64,000 nucleotides of DNA, from NCBI GenBank assembly GCA_949752745.1, contig OX457026.1, forward strand, positions 40,590,394 through 40,654,393, written 5' to 3'. Made by a program: the position numbers and the translations under genes. Positions 1 through 11,349 of this stretch are shown piece by piece. The notes below the pieces were generated by a model. The model saw nothing but the letters and a program-made list of their open reading frames with translations. It was not told the origin of the DNA and did not search any database. The DNA is from Protula sp. h YS-2021 (lineage: Eukaryota > Annelida > Polychaeta > Sabellida > Serpulidae). Numbering within the stretch: the stretch's first letter is position 1; each line of letters opens with the position of its first letter.

Positions 1-215
1 TATATCAACATCTATTCAACGCCTTTGACATCAGTTGAATAGTGGTTAAAAACGCTGTGCAAACGTAAGGTTGTTTTTGAACGCCAAAAACCAATTTTCT
101 TTCTGACGTTTAATCACAGTCTTTCATGCGACGTTGAATTGATTTCAGAAAAATCGTCGATTTTTATGGAAATCGCACAGATGTCAAAATACAAAAATCG
201 ACGTCGTACAGATGT
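1..215. repeat. Fragment of GACGTTGAATAGACG-type dispersed repeat
   Basis: Short motifs such as TCTATTCAACGCCTTTGACA and GACGTTGAATTGA recur here. They resemble stretches at about 4975-5265, 15490-16060 and 43560-45860, which identifies one dispersed family rich in CAACGTC/GACGTTG. No coding potential is evident. The left boundary lies outside the window. Confidence 0.5.
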
Positions 216-228
216 TCAGGTCACAGCC

Positions 229-268
229 AAAACAAAACAAAAACAAAACAAAACAAAACAAAAAAACA
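229..268. repeat. (CAAAA)n microsatellite
   Basis: Pentanucleotide CAAAA/ACAAA units run almost without interruption. From 270 to about 670 I see no recognisable gene or repeat. Confidence 0.85.
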
Positions 269-674
269 ACTTATTATGCTACACTATGCCTCTGCCAAAT
301 CTGATCCTCCTAGTCCCAACCGTCTAGGACTTATTTTCGTGACAAGATTATGGCTGAAAAAAGATAAATCATGAGGAAACACTTGTCTGGTAGCCAAACG
401 ACTCTGTCCATCTGGGAAGAGGCATTGGATTAGAAGATAAGCCCACGAAGCTATTCCCATTTCCCTACTAATGATAGCCAAGTTTGGGTATACCAAGTGA
501 GTATTCTGTTGTATATACAACCACACGGGAATCCCTACACACTTCGTGGCGAGTGCAGGATTACGGTTTTGTGTGCAGAAAAGAAAACACGCATGGAGTG
601 TGAACATTTTTCCCGTACAGAGTGAAAGGTGATTAAGAGAAATCGCACCAAGAAGCAGTGCCGGACAGAATTGT

Positions 675-1600
675 GTGATTAGCGTAGGCACCAGAATGCG
701 TTGTCAGAAGCCGTTGTCGCAATCGTGCTTCCTCCCTCTACAAGGAGTAGCGCCGCTAAAAATGACAGGTGATAGTTCACAGCATAACCCCGGACAATTC
801 ACCGGTACCAGTGATACACGGAGGGGAGCAGGACATCTCTCTGTCACAGCAACTGGATACAACGCGCGCCTCCCCACTCAATGCCACGCCACTACCCAGC
901 CAAGAGACTGTTGCAGATCTGAGTACATGACATGGCAGTACTAGGGGTCATGCATGGACAGACACAGAACAACGTGGCGTCACGGCAAGCTCTCATGGTG
1001 CAACAACGAAAAAGCCTCACCGTCATCACCGGCGTCATCGGCAGTGAATGTGAATCGATGGGTCTTCTCGTGTTGTGTCAAGCGTCGGCTCTGCAACTGA
1101 AGGATGTTAAAACACAGCCGGGAGCCAAATCGTTTCTCTTGATCGCCTCAAAGAATAAAGAACATTCTTGTCACAAGAAGCGAACTCTCTCAGCAAGGAT
1201 CAGCGGAGAAAGAGTTGGACTATGCGATTAAAACAGCCCTGCAAGCGGACAGCATTGATGCGTAAGGTATTCTCTTAGAAGAGAGAGATGCCAAAGTGCT
1301 GCAAGGCTCGGCAAACATTTAACATTATGTCATTTTAGGATCGCATGCTCCAGGCATTGAAAAAATGCGCTGACCCACAAAAATCGTCCGATGCATTGAT
1401 TGTTAAGCTCTTAGAGTACGGATGCGGCATACAAACCCGCCTCCATTGTGCAACTGGTCGGTCAAGGGTTGCGTATGAACTGAGGATTGCAAACATTGTG
1501 AAGCAGACTGAGTTATTCCCGTCGAAAGAGGTAGAGTGAATGAACACAGCCCTATGACAGGATATGACTCTGATGGACCGTCCATACCGCCCCTACTCAC
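675..1600 (+). pseudogene. DIRS-like retrotransposon gag remnant (copy 1)
   Basis: Fragmentary reading frames lie upstream of a DIRS-type RT. The part at 1345-1540 encodes ALKKCADPQ then VKLLEYG. This matches the order and spacing of the better preserved minus-strand copy at 13449-13661 (ALKEPLAQ then LKLLECV) and of the copy at 39007-39300 (FKLLEFL). This is the gag-like ORF upstream of pol in DIRS elements. Frames are broken by stops and shifts, so no product is expected. Assignment rests on similarity between copies inside this window and on the downstream RT. Confidence 0.5.
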
Positions 1601-1899
1601 ACAGCACAGCCAGCAATTGCCGATTCAAGAGGCAGTACAAGGGGAGGACCACTTCGCAGTCGCACCAGGCAGCAGGAGGACAGTACCCCAGCTACCAGCC
1701 ACCAGACCCCTCAACAGTATAGGTAACAACGAACCTCGGCGCCGCTTGGAGATGTGTGACTCATCTCAAGCAATGCCGTTCGTTTATCCCAAGAAACAGA
1801 ACAGATACTGAACTGCAAAGACTTCTGACCCGATGGAGGAAAGCTAGGCTATTTTTGCAGTTTTTATGAGCAGGGCCTTTTAAGTCGATTACGACCGGT

Positions 1900-2400
1900 G
1901 TTGGAGAATGATAACGGATCTGTCAGATTTAAATCAGTTGGAGGACTTCAATAAACCTGTCAGATGCCTATCTGCACATTTCTATAAGTCCGGAAGGTCG
2001 CAAATATCTGTGCTTCCAAGCAGTGAAGGATATATTTGTTTCTGGCACATCCATTCGTCCTTTCTACTGCCCCGTACGTGTCCTCATAGGTAATGACGGT
2101 GCTCCAAACACAGACCAGACCCCAAGGTATGTTCCTCTTCCAGTATTTAGACGACTGGTTTCTGGCTCACATGGAGACATGGAGACTTCACACCCTTCTC
2201 TTAATAAGCTTTACGAGCGAGCCTTTTGGCCAGTTTGGCAAATCAGAGGATGGGGCAGGTTTGTCAAAGCCATTCAATCTATTGCTCCGCATCATCCAAC
2301 GAAAAGTACCGAAGTGGAGTATTTACTGGGCTTACTAGTAGCCACAAAAAGGCAGTCATCTTGGGAAAGCTCCGTCACAGAAGGTTTCAGAGAGTAATAA
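1900..2400 (+). pseudogene. DIRS-like reverse transcriptase remnant (copy 1)
   Basis: The start of this stretch encodes DLSDLNQ, as in the intact RT segment of copy 2. At about 2128-2165 the catalytic box reads FQYLDDWF. The YLDDW form, in place of YVDD or YADD, is typical of DIRS/Ngaro tyrosine-recombinase retrotransposons. The frame changes several times, so the catalytic domain cannot be read through. It continues towards RNase H and recombinase remnants on the same strand. Confidence 0.7.
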
Positions 2401-2499
2401 ATCCGGCCGTGTTTTAGGGAAGAGGTCTAATCAAAGTAGTAACCATCCTCCACAGACTGTCGAGGACCTCAGTGATTGGTGTCCCCCCGTTGTTATTCG

Positions 2500-3700
2500 T
2501 AAATAATGCCAATCAAACCCCCTCTCTCTCCTTGTCGATCCAGACGGATAATTCCTACAAGGGATGTGGCTTCAGACGAAGTGGGTAGTGGCTCATTCCA
2601 CATGGGGTTCCCTCTATCTAGACTTCTTCGGCAACTCTTTGACCTATCAATTTGTACGTCTCTCCTGCTCAGATCTGAAAGCCTGACCGGACTAGGCTTT
2701 CTGTCACAGGCTGTTCTGAAAGTTATTACTCAAGACTACAGTATTCTCGAAGGCACTGGAGGCGCTTCGATTAACTCTGTTGTCACGATACAGGATAGAA
2801 AAGTGTCTTCAAATCCCATGCCATCCGGGCTACTCTGTCAGCCCCAGTGCGAACATCTCCATCCTAGAGCACAACTAATGGACCAGAGGCTGTGGTACCT
2901 ATCTCAAAATTGGGTTATAGGAAGGTGATAAGGAAATGAATCAAGTGTAAAGGCCTTAAACCACCAAGTGGAATGTTTCGGGCTGGTACTGGGATAAAAC
3001 GTTTTAGCGATTCAATGCATCCACAGCCGATTTTCCGATTTATCTGCATGCAGAACTACACTTCAGAATATCAGCAATAGAGGGTCACAGGTCAGCCATT
3101 GCGGCAATGCTCAAACCATTCTCTGGCTATACTCAAGGGGAAGACTCCTCTGTCTCCCAGTTAAGCATATTTGAAATTATTTGTAGCCCCCAGTCAGGTC
3201 AAACATAGCACAATGGGATCTGGGGTTAGTCCTTCGGTTTCTATTGCACAGGGATATCTACGGGTGCGCGACAATCTCTCCCAGTTGGTCCGCAATAAAT
3301 TTTACCATTCTCCTGGTTTTGGCATCAATCAAACGTAAAGGGGTATTCAAACTAATTGGCTCCTGGTCTACATTATTTCTTAAACCCAAATATCTTAATG
3401 GGTAAGACCCACATAGCCGCTGGGGGTCTGGGGATCATTGAGGATATACGACTCCCATACCCATGACACAGCAGGATCGTTTGCCAAACTCTGTCCTGTG
3501 CGTTTTTATTAAATACATGGAGCCATCTTAAGAGTACCGAGTCAATTCAAATGGCATTGGGCATTTCCTTTAGGCCTCGCCTGACCAAAGACATAAAGCT
3601 CAGGCAGTCCCTAATACAAAATCAGAATGTAAAATGAATTCATCAAGTGGGTCGGTTGCTAACTCGTTGAATGCCCTGCGTAATATTTCATTAGAAGACA
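2500..3700 (+). pseudogene. DIRS-like RNase H and tyrosine recombinase remnants (copy 1)
   Basis: Around 2540-2620 one frame gives QTDNSYKGCGF and a nearby HGV, resembling the DIRS RNase H core (QTDAS..GWG..HG.W). At about 3290-3400 a frame reads LLVLASIKRKGVFKLIG, close to the tyrosine-recombinase segment LLALAS.KR..E. CPVR at about 3495 and a degraded HQV-R box near 3640-3670 follow; compare KIKAHQVRQV in the minus-strand copies at 48.2 and 51.6 kb. The order RT, RH, YR fits DIRS. All parts carry stops and frameshifts. RNase H is the weaker part of this call. Confidence 0.5.
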
Positions 3701-6700
3701 GGTTGTTGGTCTTCTCCCAATATTTTTATGAAATTCTTTTCCAAAGAATTTACTCCAAGCAGGACGTTATTCAATTCACCCATTTATTGCAGCAGAAAAA
3801 CTAATTTCTGACCCTGGTTGTACATCTGTTACAGCACAAACCAGAACTAGAACCAGAGAGGAGCCCTGTCAAGCAAGCGAGGGCGTAGCTTCAGGCAATC
3901 CCCCAAGATCAAAGGCAGGGAAGGGAAGCAGTCGCAAAGCACTGGTTCTCAAAAACTCTATGACTGTGACATTTTCTTCAACTGAGGTCGTGCATGATCT
4001 CGCACTTTTAAGCATGAGATTGCCTAGATGTTTCAGGCGTCACTCCTTACATTGGATTTAGAGTTTGGTTAATCTAGCTCTGTCTGCATAAGTCAACCCT
4101 CTAGTTTTCAATCGATGCTCTCGTTTATCTCTCTCTAAAAAGGTAGGAGGGGACCAAGTAGCTCAAGTGATGTCTCTTCCGGCATGGGTATACCCATTTG
4201 CCATACTGACTCGCATGGGTAAAACGACACTAGTGAATAGCTCCATCCATATGATCGGAGCCATGTGGATGAGTTGCTACATTGGTGCAGCCTCCTGGTT
4301 TGGCTCTACCCAAGTGGCTTTGCACTCTCTGCCGTTCTTTCTTTCCTTTTACGACAACATATGATCATTGTATATAGAAATTTTATTTGTTGAAGAATCG
4401 TTAAAAGTCAAACGTACTTTGATGCCTTTTATTCACTCTCGTTCAACACGTGTGTCACTAAAAATGGAGTTCACAATGGAAGAACTTCCCAACACTAGGC
4501 TTGCCTAGCAGGTTTTACCAAAGCGCCGGTTTCAAATATCGTCTATAGGTAGAGATAAACAACCGTTAGCTTTTGCAAAGTAAACCTGTCGTTTTATTCC
4601 GTAAAACCCATTTTTCGAGTATAAGCGTATTTTCCGTTCTCCACTTTTAGTCCTTTTCTTACGCCCGCCTGTTTAACCTGCAATGTCTCAAAAAATTGGT
4701 ATTTTGTTTAAGGTATCTTTGAAAAATGCATAGTCAACACACTACACTTATAACTACCATACACTTATAATTTCAGGTTAATATCACACTTTAAGCTCAG
4801 TTCAATGGGTGTAATTCGAAACTAAACTGAAAAATAAGGTTTACAATGTGCCCAACTGTCGGGACGATCCTCACACTCATGTTTTACGTCCTGGTTTTAA
4901 TTTATTTTCGCAACGGCGTGTTATTGCTTTCATTTCCGATAAGCGATATATAAAAATGATGAGGTTGTTGTTTAGGTGTGACTCAGGGGTCTGTACAACG
5001 TCGATTTTCCGAGGTCTATACTAGGTCGCCTCTTTAGCGTTGAACCACAGACATCAGAGAAAGTGGGGGTTTGGTCGAGATCAAAAAGCAACGTCTTCGC
5101 AACATTGCTTATCCTATTCCTCGTTGAATTCGAGACCCCCAGTAGACGTAGGGGAAAACTGATGTTTGGTTGCAACTGACACACGACGTTGAATAGACGT
5201 AGCAGAAAACCTGCAGAAAACCAAGTTACAACCAGACTGAATCTTGCGATTTTGTCGGGCTCACGTCGCCACCTTAAATTAACATTGGGAGATTAATTGT
5301 GAAGAAGTTATTTGAGCTTTTACGGCTCTGGTGTGACTTTATGAAACCGGCAAGAAAAATAGTCTTATTTCTTAAACCATTTTTTAAATGGTCTCGTCTG
5401 CAGGAGAAAAAAATTGACTCGAAAGAGACCAAACATTTCTTATTTTTTAAATGTTCGATTACCTGATATTGGCCAAAATTCTTTGCTTCTAATTTCGCAA
5501 AATGCTTATATGACAAATCGTTATGTCAAAATAATAATCACAGTTTAAAAAAAATATATCCAAAGCTTAAAGTTCAAAGGCCCAATTTGTAATTATAATT
5601 TGTTACTAACTTACACTTACAAATTAGTTCTGTTATTTATACTTGCAAAATTTCAGAAAATTTACACTTCATTTGCAATCGTGATTTGTACCTGTAATTT
5701 GTAATTAGTTTATACTTAATATGTACAGAGTTAATAGTCACAATTCATACCTAATTTCTAACTGTTTAGAAATATTAATTTACACTCAACTTACAATAAT
5801 AAATTAATCTAAGTCGTCTCATGTACCAATATCTGCAATTGTCACCCTTTCAAATTCAAGATTTTGATCAATCAACACGCTACAAATTGCTAAGTAGTTG
5901 AATATTCTTTGATGGCAGTTGTTCTCTTAACCGCTATAAATCAGCTAAATCCGCTTTATTTTTTTTTCAGTTAAGGTCTTACATGCTCATTTGTATAAAT
6001 TAATTGATGTTTAAACTGCACCGCATCAACGTCAAAAGGCCAGAATAGAGGGGGGAGGGTGTGAGAATCACGCAATTAGAGATATGTTAACAAAGCTATA
6101 TTCTAAGTCTTGAACCATTTAAAGCTTAACAAACGAGGTTAAGTTGGAGAGCCAGCCGAAATATTAAAATAATTCACACCCCTCATCAAAACGAGAAAAG
6201 ACTGGGCTGTTAAGTTTCTTTGGAGTTCTGTTTTGGATTTGATTTTAAAATCAATTTATATCTAATGTATAATAAAAAAGGTGTGTTAATTTTCAACCAA
6301 TTTACACTTTTTGATCTTTACTTTAGTCTTAACTTGTAACCAGTTTATACTTGAAGGCTGTACCTGTGTCTGATGTGTACTCAATTTATAGTTAACAAAT
6401 GTTCTTCTTTTCAAATTTTCACTTAATTTATACTATTAAAATGCAACAAAACAAGTGTAACTTAGGTGAGAACTTATTCCAAATAGGGTATAGAGTAAAA
6501 ACCCTTTTCGTTCGGGTAACTACAGTTATAAGTTGTATCCTAAAGAGTTTAAAAATTATAAGATAAATTTTTGCAGTTGAAAGACCATTTTTAGTACTTT
6601 GGGTTACTTTTTTTCTCGACCAAGACCCAAATGAAACAAAATAAAAATGTTAGGTTGTGGATAAGTTCTGATCAATTGATAAAAAACTGGCATTTTAACC

Positions 6701-7690
6701 TCACCAACTTCGCATCAAGTTAATTTTAAAAAGCCTTTTCACAGTGAGCGAGATGTCGTGTGGTTGGCTGGGCTGCACGGCTAACAGCAAGAGACTGACA
6801 TGTGTAGACAGCTAATTTTTACGTGACCGCACTTGAGATGTCTAATTTCATATTGAACCTTTCCCTTGTCAGACGAGCAACCAATTTACTTCATATGCCA
6901 CATGAATACCTAAGATATATAAGTCTGACAAATTTTCCCCTTTTAGACTTGCTGAAATGGTTGTTTGCTTTAACACAAAGCCTACAATTAAAACATGCTG
7001 CAACATACATTTTCTTAGAAGCTGAATGTCTGATTGTATGGTTTCTGGTCAAACATTTTATTTAATTGCAGTATCATACGTGCGAGTGCCCTTCCATACA
7101 CTTGTTCGTTGCAAAAATGTGACGTGAAATAAAGCAACTGGCGTGGAAAAAGTTCAGTTCAGTGATGCTTAGGGTATGGCTAGTTTACACAAATTGCCTA
7201 AATTACAACATGCCAAAATCAGTTGCATAACCTGTTTACCCGGGTATATAATCTATTTCCAAATGTATACTCACACATTTCCACTATCCAGTAAACATTG
7301 CAGGGAGACGTCTATCAACCAATTTCCAATCTTTCCAGGGAGTTTCACTTGGTTATTTTATGTGCAATTGTTATTATGCTAGGTATTGAGAGCGCACCCC
7401 AAATTTACCAATTAAAGAAAAAGTCTCGTCTTACGAAATGACCCTTGTGTTAACTTTTGATTAAAATTTATGAGCATTTTATTTTCTAAATTAGTTTTCT
7501 TAATTGTAAATCTTGATGTGACCATTTGCAACCGCATCAAGGCAGACCTTCAGCCCGCACGCGGACAGGATGTTAGGTGAATCGTTTTGCAAACAACGCA
7601 TAACCGCTTGCATAGGATCAGAATGCGTTCGTACAGGCCTACCTTAGAAACGCTTTAGTTTGAAACAACATCGCCGCGAGGAAAGGCTGG
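3700..7690. other. A+T-rich stretch without recognisable genes
   Basis: I see no supportable coding region. Minor repeats are present. A copy of the GTATAAGCG...TTCTCCACTTTTAG motif shared with 41.7 and 47.1 kb lies at 4600-4660. A GACGTTGAATAGACGT repeat fragment lies at 4975-5265. Low-complexity A/T-rich sequence with recurring TTTACACTTA / AATTTGTAA words occupies about 5590-6430. Confidence 0.5.
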
Positions 7691-7890
7691 AAAGGGTTAA
7701 GTATCATCAGAATTGGTGTATGAATAATTGGCCCATGTACTGTGTTTCAATGCAAGTCGATTTGTCTGCTGTGTAAGTGCGCGGACGGAGGAGCATGTTA
7801 TGGACACGCGTGTCTTGGAGTGGGATACCTTTGATTGGGAAGTGTAATGATATGGGCTGCAAAGATCCTTGGTGTTGAACGGATATTGTG
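7690..7890 (+). pseudogene. Tc1/mariner transposase remnant, part before the insertion
   Basis: Across shifting frames this stretch encodes pieces typical of the central Tc1 transposase domain: DTRVLEWDTF, then GSVMIWAAK (compare GGSVMVWGGI in the family). It ends exactly at the left target-site duplication of the palindromic element starting at 7891 and resumes at 10048. Stops and frameshifts show it was already decayed. Confidence 0.65.
7885..7890. repeat. Left 6-bp target-site duplication (ATTGTG)
   Basis: ATTGTG lies immediately before AGTAGTTGATAAATGGGG. The same six bases follow the right terminus at 10048-10053. A 6-bp duplication is the hallmark of Polinton integration. Confidence 0.85.
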
Positions 7891-8090
7891 AGTAGTTGAT
7901 AAATGGGGCTCCGAAAACAGGAAATGACGTCATAATGACGTCATAGGGTGTTTTCGGACCCCCATGAGGCTCCGAAAACAGTGACGTCATAATGACGTTG
8001 TTTTAGAACCAACGTTGGTTCTGAGTCACCTGTCAATCATCGTGACGTCATCAGTTCACGTGACCTGTCAAGCATCATCGGTCATGTGAC

Positions 8091-8105
8091 CCTAACCCTA
8101 ACCTT
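8091..8105. repeat. Two telomere-type CCCTAA units in each arm
   Basis: CCCTAACCCTAACC occurs in the left arm and GGTTAGGGTTAGGG in the right arm (about 9828-9842). This is only two units, part of the arm sequence, so it is not a telomere. Confidence 0.6.
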
Positions 8106-8139
8106 ATATGAGGATTGTTTTCTAGAACATTAACTTTAC

Positions 8140-8213
8140 GTCCCGAGAAGCTCACCTGGTAAAGCATGGGACTCTTGAGCGGGAGATTGTTGGTTCGATC
8201 CCACCCCTGAGCA
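8140..8213 (+). repeat. tRNA-Lys-like sequence, left arm of MITE
   Basis: It resembles a tRNA-Lys(CTT): an A-box-like AAGCTCACCTGG, an anticodon region GGGACTCTTGAGC, and a B box GGTTCGATCCC. Acceptor pairing is poor (5' GTCCCGA against 3' CTGAGCA), so this is a tRNA-derived, SINE-like head rather than a proven functional gene. It is mirrored in the right arm. Confidence 0.65.
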
Positions 8214-8689
8214 ACACTTCTACAATCTGTCCATCACACCTCATGTGAGGACCAGCCCTGAGTCAACCATATGAGGACCCCCTCCCCTGGGTCCTCCATG
8301 TGAGGACTTCCACCATCTGTCTATCATACCTCCATGTGAGGACCCCCTCCCTGGGTCCTCCATATGAGGACCCCCTGGGTCCTCCATGTGAGGACCCCTC
8401 TAGCACGTGATTCATCAGCCTTTAAAAGCACATTGTGTGTGCACAAGTGTTCCATTCTTGCTGTGGCTGCTGTTGGATACACATTAAATCGTTTTGGGGA
8501 CAGGGGCGAAGAGCACACGCCATTGACAGGAACGTATTTGAATGGCACGCGCACCATTCACATAAGGTGTTTGAATGACAAGCTTCTTCCATTCACAAGA
8601 TGTGTTTGAATGATAAGCTTCTCCCATTCACAACATGTGTGCAAATGGGAGAACCAGTTTTCCTCCATTCAAAGACGTTGTCAGCCCAC

Positions 8690-8995
8690 ATACTATGTGA
8701 CTATATAACACTATGTGACACTATGTTACACTATGTGACTGTGTGACACTATGTGACATTATGTGACACTTTGTGACACTTTGTGACACTATGTGACACT
8801 ATGTTACACTATGTGACTATGTGACACTGTGTGACATTATGTTACTATGTGACAGTGTGTGACATTATGTGACAATGTGACACTGTGTGACACTATGTGA
8901 CATTATATGACACTATGTGACACTATGTGACACTATGTGACATCGTATGACTATATGACTATGTGATATCATATGACTATATGACTATGTGACAC
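8690..8995. repeat. 10-bp minisatellite (CTATGTGACA)n
   Basis: About 30 degenerate units of CTATGTGACA with variants (GTTACA, CTTTGTGACA, CATTATGTGA) fill the spacer of the MITE. The period of 10 is about one helical turn. Confidence 0.8.
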
Positions 8996-9102
8996 CATGT
9001 GATGACTATGTAAGGGCTATGTGAGTACAATTAGTCTAACTATGTATGTGGTACAGTTAGTCTAACTATGTATGTAATTATCAGATCGTTCACCAGAGCT
9101 GC

Positions 9103-9152
9103 ACTGTTAGCTCACCTGATAGAGCAGGGGACTCGTGGGCGGAAGATTGGAA
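9103..9152 (+). repeat. Truncated tRNA-like sequence in MITE centre
   Basis: TTAGCTCACCTGATAGAGCA is a good A-box/D-arm and is followed by GGGACTCGTGGGCGGAAGAT. The sequence then runs into a T-rich tract, so the B box is missing. It is the partner of the complete copy on the minus strand at 9365-9446. Confidence 0.55.
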
Positions 9153-9364
9153 CTTTTTGTTTGTTTTTTGTTTTGTTTTTTTGTTTGTTGTTTTGTTTTC
9201 CTACGCTTTGTGTCTGTGAGTGGTTACTGTAATAGGACCACTGAAATATGACCAATTAAATATTATCAGTGAAAATAGTTATAGAAATATGGTCACTATG
9301 TTAAAAAAAAACAAAACAAACAAAACAACAAACTAAAATCCAAAAAAAAAAAAATGTTATTTTT

Positions 9365-9446
9365 GCGCATAGGTGGGATCGAACCACCTATCTTCCGCCC
9401 ACGAGTCCCTTGCACTACCAGATGAGCTAACAGTGCAGGTCTGGTG
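9365..9446 (-). repeat. tRNA-like sequence (CGT anticodon position) in MITE centre
   Basis: Read on the minus strand it has TTAGCTCATCTGGTAGTGCA, GGGACTCGTGGGCGG and the B box GGTTCGATCCC. The T arm pairs well (AGGTGGTTCGATCCCACCT). It differs from the outer tRNA-like pair in the anticodon region, so the element holds two distinct tRNA-like modules, each present in inverted duplicate. Confidence 0.6.
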
Positions 9447-9719
9447 AACGATCTGATAATTACATACATAGTGGAATGGAACACTTGTGCACACACAATG
9501 TGCTTTTAAAGGCTGATGAATCACGTGCTAGAGGGGTCCTCACACGGAGGACCCAGGGGGTCCTCATATGGAGGACCCAGGGAGGGGGTCCTCACATGGA
9601 GGTATGATAGACAGATGGTGGAAGTCCTCGCATGGAGGACCCAGGGGAGGGGGTCCTCATATGGTTGACTCAGGGCTGGTCCTCACATGGAGGTGTGATG
9701 GACAGATTGTAGAAGTGTT

Positions 9720-9793
9720 GCTCAGGGGTGGGATCGAACCAACAATCTCCCGCTCAAGAGTCCCATGCTTTACCAGGTGAGCTACTCGCGACG
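9720..9793 (-). repeat. tRNA-Lys-like sequence, right arm of MITE
   Basis: This is the inverted partner of 8140-8213. Here the A box reads TAGCTCACCTGG, a better consensus match than the left copy. The anticodon region with CTT and the GGTTCGATCCC B box are conserved. Confidence 0.65.
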
Positions 9794-10047
9794 TAAGGTT
9801 AATGTTCTGGAAAACAATCCTCATATAAGGTTAGGGTTAGGGTCACATGACCGATGATGATTGACAGGTCACGTGACTGATGACGTCACGATGATTGACA
9901 GGTGACTCAGAACCAACGTTGGTTCTAAAACAGCCTGTGACGTCATTATGACGTCACTGTTTTCGGAGCCCCATGGGAGTCCAAAAACACCCTATGACGT
10001 CATTATGACGTCACTTCCTGTTTTCGGAGCCCCGTTTATCAAGTACT

Positions 10048-10470
10048 ATTGTGTTTGTCGATGGCACTAACTGCGCAGCATTGCGTGGACACACTTTGCG
10101 TCCGCTGGCACTGTCGTACGCGAAAACGATCAGGGATGATTTCGTTCTTCAGGACGGTAATGCGAGACCCCTTACGGGCACGATTAACAAAGTATATCTG
10201 GACGCAGAAAACATAATGCGCATGAAGGCATGCTGTGTCCCCAGATTTAAATCTCATTGAGCATTTGTGACACCGAGCAGTAGATCTGTAAGTGACAGAT
10301 TAACTCCGGAATCTACGCTCCAAGACCTCCAGCACTTCTTGCGTGGCGAGTGAGTACGCGTTCTGCAGCGCATAATCGACAGTCTGGTACACAGCATGCG
10401 TAGGCACCACTGCATGGGATGCATTGAGGTTCAAGGAGGACATACCCATTATTAAACATGGAATTTTAAA
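10048..10470 (+). pseudogene. Tc1/mariner transposase remnant, part after the insertion
   Basis: Resuming at the right TSD, the frame gives FVDGT, then DFVLQDGNARP (catalytic D in the family's F.QDNARPHTA). A degraded PDLNPIEH region follows. The C-terminal signature TLQDLQHFLRGE, IIDSLVHSMRR and GGHTHY comes last. This is the 3' half of a Tc1 transposase, with in-frame stops near 10258 and further on. Its 5' half lies before 7891. Confidence 0.75.
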
Positions 10471-11064
10471 AATTTCTTCAGACTGGCCCTTATGACTTCA
10501 AACGCAAAGCTCTTACCTTAAGTAAATGTTCTCGAACTTCAAATGTTTATTTCGCAGAGCAAAGATATTGACAAAAGTTTTTGGTTGTTTTATTTCATTT
10601 TCATTTAGTTTTGGGGCAAAACGTTGAATCTTTCCAGCAATACAAGTAACTTTTTAAGCATAGTATATCTACATATGCTATTGTTGTTGTTTCTCAATGG
10701 ATTTACTTATATCTAATTGTTTTAAATAGATATTTCCTTTTCGTCTATTATTACGAGAGCTCACACTTCGGGGTTCTGGATTGCAAATGGGAGCCACGAT
10801 TTCCGCTCCATAGTCATTTAAAGACTTTTGCTGTCTTTTATTTCTTTATGATTTACTCTATTGTTTTGTTACACGATTACTCAATTTGAAAAATGCACTG
10901 GCAGATGTTATATTTGAAAAAGTATTCAACATAACTTTCTGAAAATCTTACACAACAACAAAACAGATATTCGCTAAAATATGTGGAAATTCAGTTCAAT
11001 GCAAACTTCACAATAACAGTAATTTAACAACATTCTGAAGTCATATTACACGTTTCTGTTTTCA

Positions 11065-11345
11065 ATATCATGTGTGCCCCCCACTGGCCTGAATCAAAGC
11101 TTTGACGCGTCATGCTATCAACATAATGAGTCAATAATCCATTGCGGAGGATTGTGCCATTCCACAATCATGCGTGTCTCCGCATGGCTTTGTGCCCGGG
11201 GCGTGCGGGATGGAACTATGGGCAAGCATATCCCAAACAGCGTCATTAGTTTCATTTCAGATGAGTATAGAACATTGTGGGGTCCGGATCTAATTAGTGC
11301 TCCACAGATTTGTACAAATTTGAGCCACACAAGGGCGCACATTGA
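11065..11345 (-). pseudogene. Second Tc1-like transposase C-terminal remnant
   Basis: Read on the minus strand, EWHNPPQWIIDSL is followed across a stop by MTRQSFDSGQWGAH. This matches the family end EW..IPQ..I..LI.SM..R..A.I.A.GGHT. Only the C-terminal third remains, in frames with stops. It is independent of the plus-strand Tc1 remnant next to it. Confidence 0.55.
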
Positions 11346-11349
11346 AGTT

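Larger units (their letters stand above)
7891..10047. mobile_element. 2157-bp palindromic Polinton-derived MITE
   Basis: The element starts AGTAGTTGATAAATGGGG and ends as the inverted complement of AGTACTTGATAAACGGGG. It has about 570-bp inverted arms (7891 to about 8457 and about 9473 to 10047) and is flanked by ATTGTG. The first 120 bp of each arm aligns with the Polinton terminus at 53611: AGTAGT, an AAAACAGGAARTGACGTCA block, a GGTGTTTT block, then AAAACAGTGACGTCAT. It encodes no transposon protein. Inside are tRNA-like sequences in both arms, GAGGACCCCCTCC-type short repeats, a 10-bp minisatellite and a second inner inverted repeat (about 9068-9153 against 9373-9468). It sits inside a Tc1 transposase frame that lines up again when the element and one TSD copy are removed. 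I infer a non-autonomous derivative mobilised by Polinton integrase. Confidence 0.8.

Noticed and set aside
284..691. 135-codon minus-strand frame near the window start
   Set aside because: No motif, no supporting neighbour, and similar-length frames occur by chance across the window.
8091..8105. Subtelomeric location from CCCTAA repeats
   Set aside because: Only two units per arm and symmetrical in the palindrome, so part of the mobile element.
8140..8213. Functional tRNA-Lys gene
   Set aside because: A and B boxes are good, but the acceptor stem does not pair well and the sequence is part of an inverted-repeat mobile element present twice.
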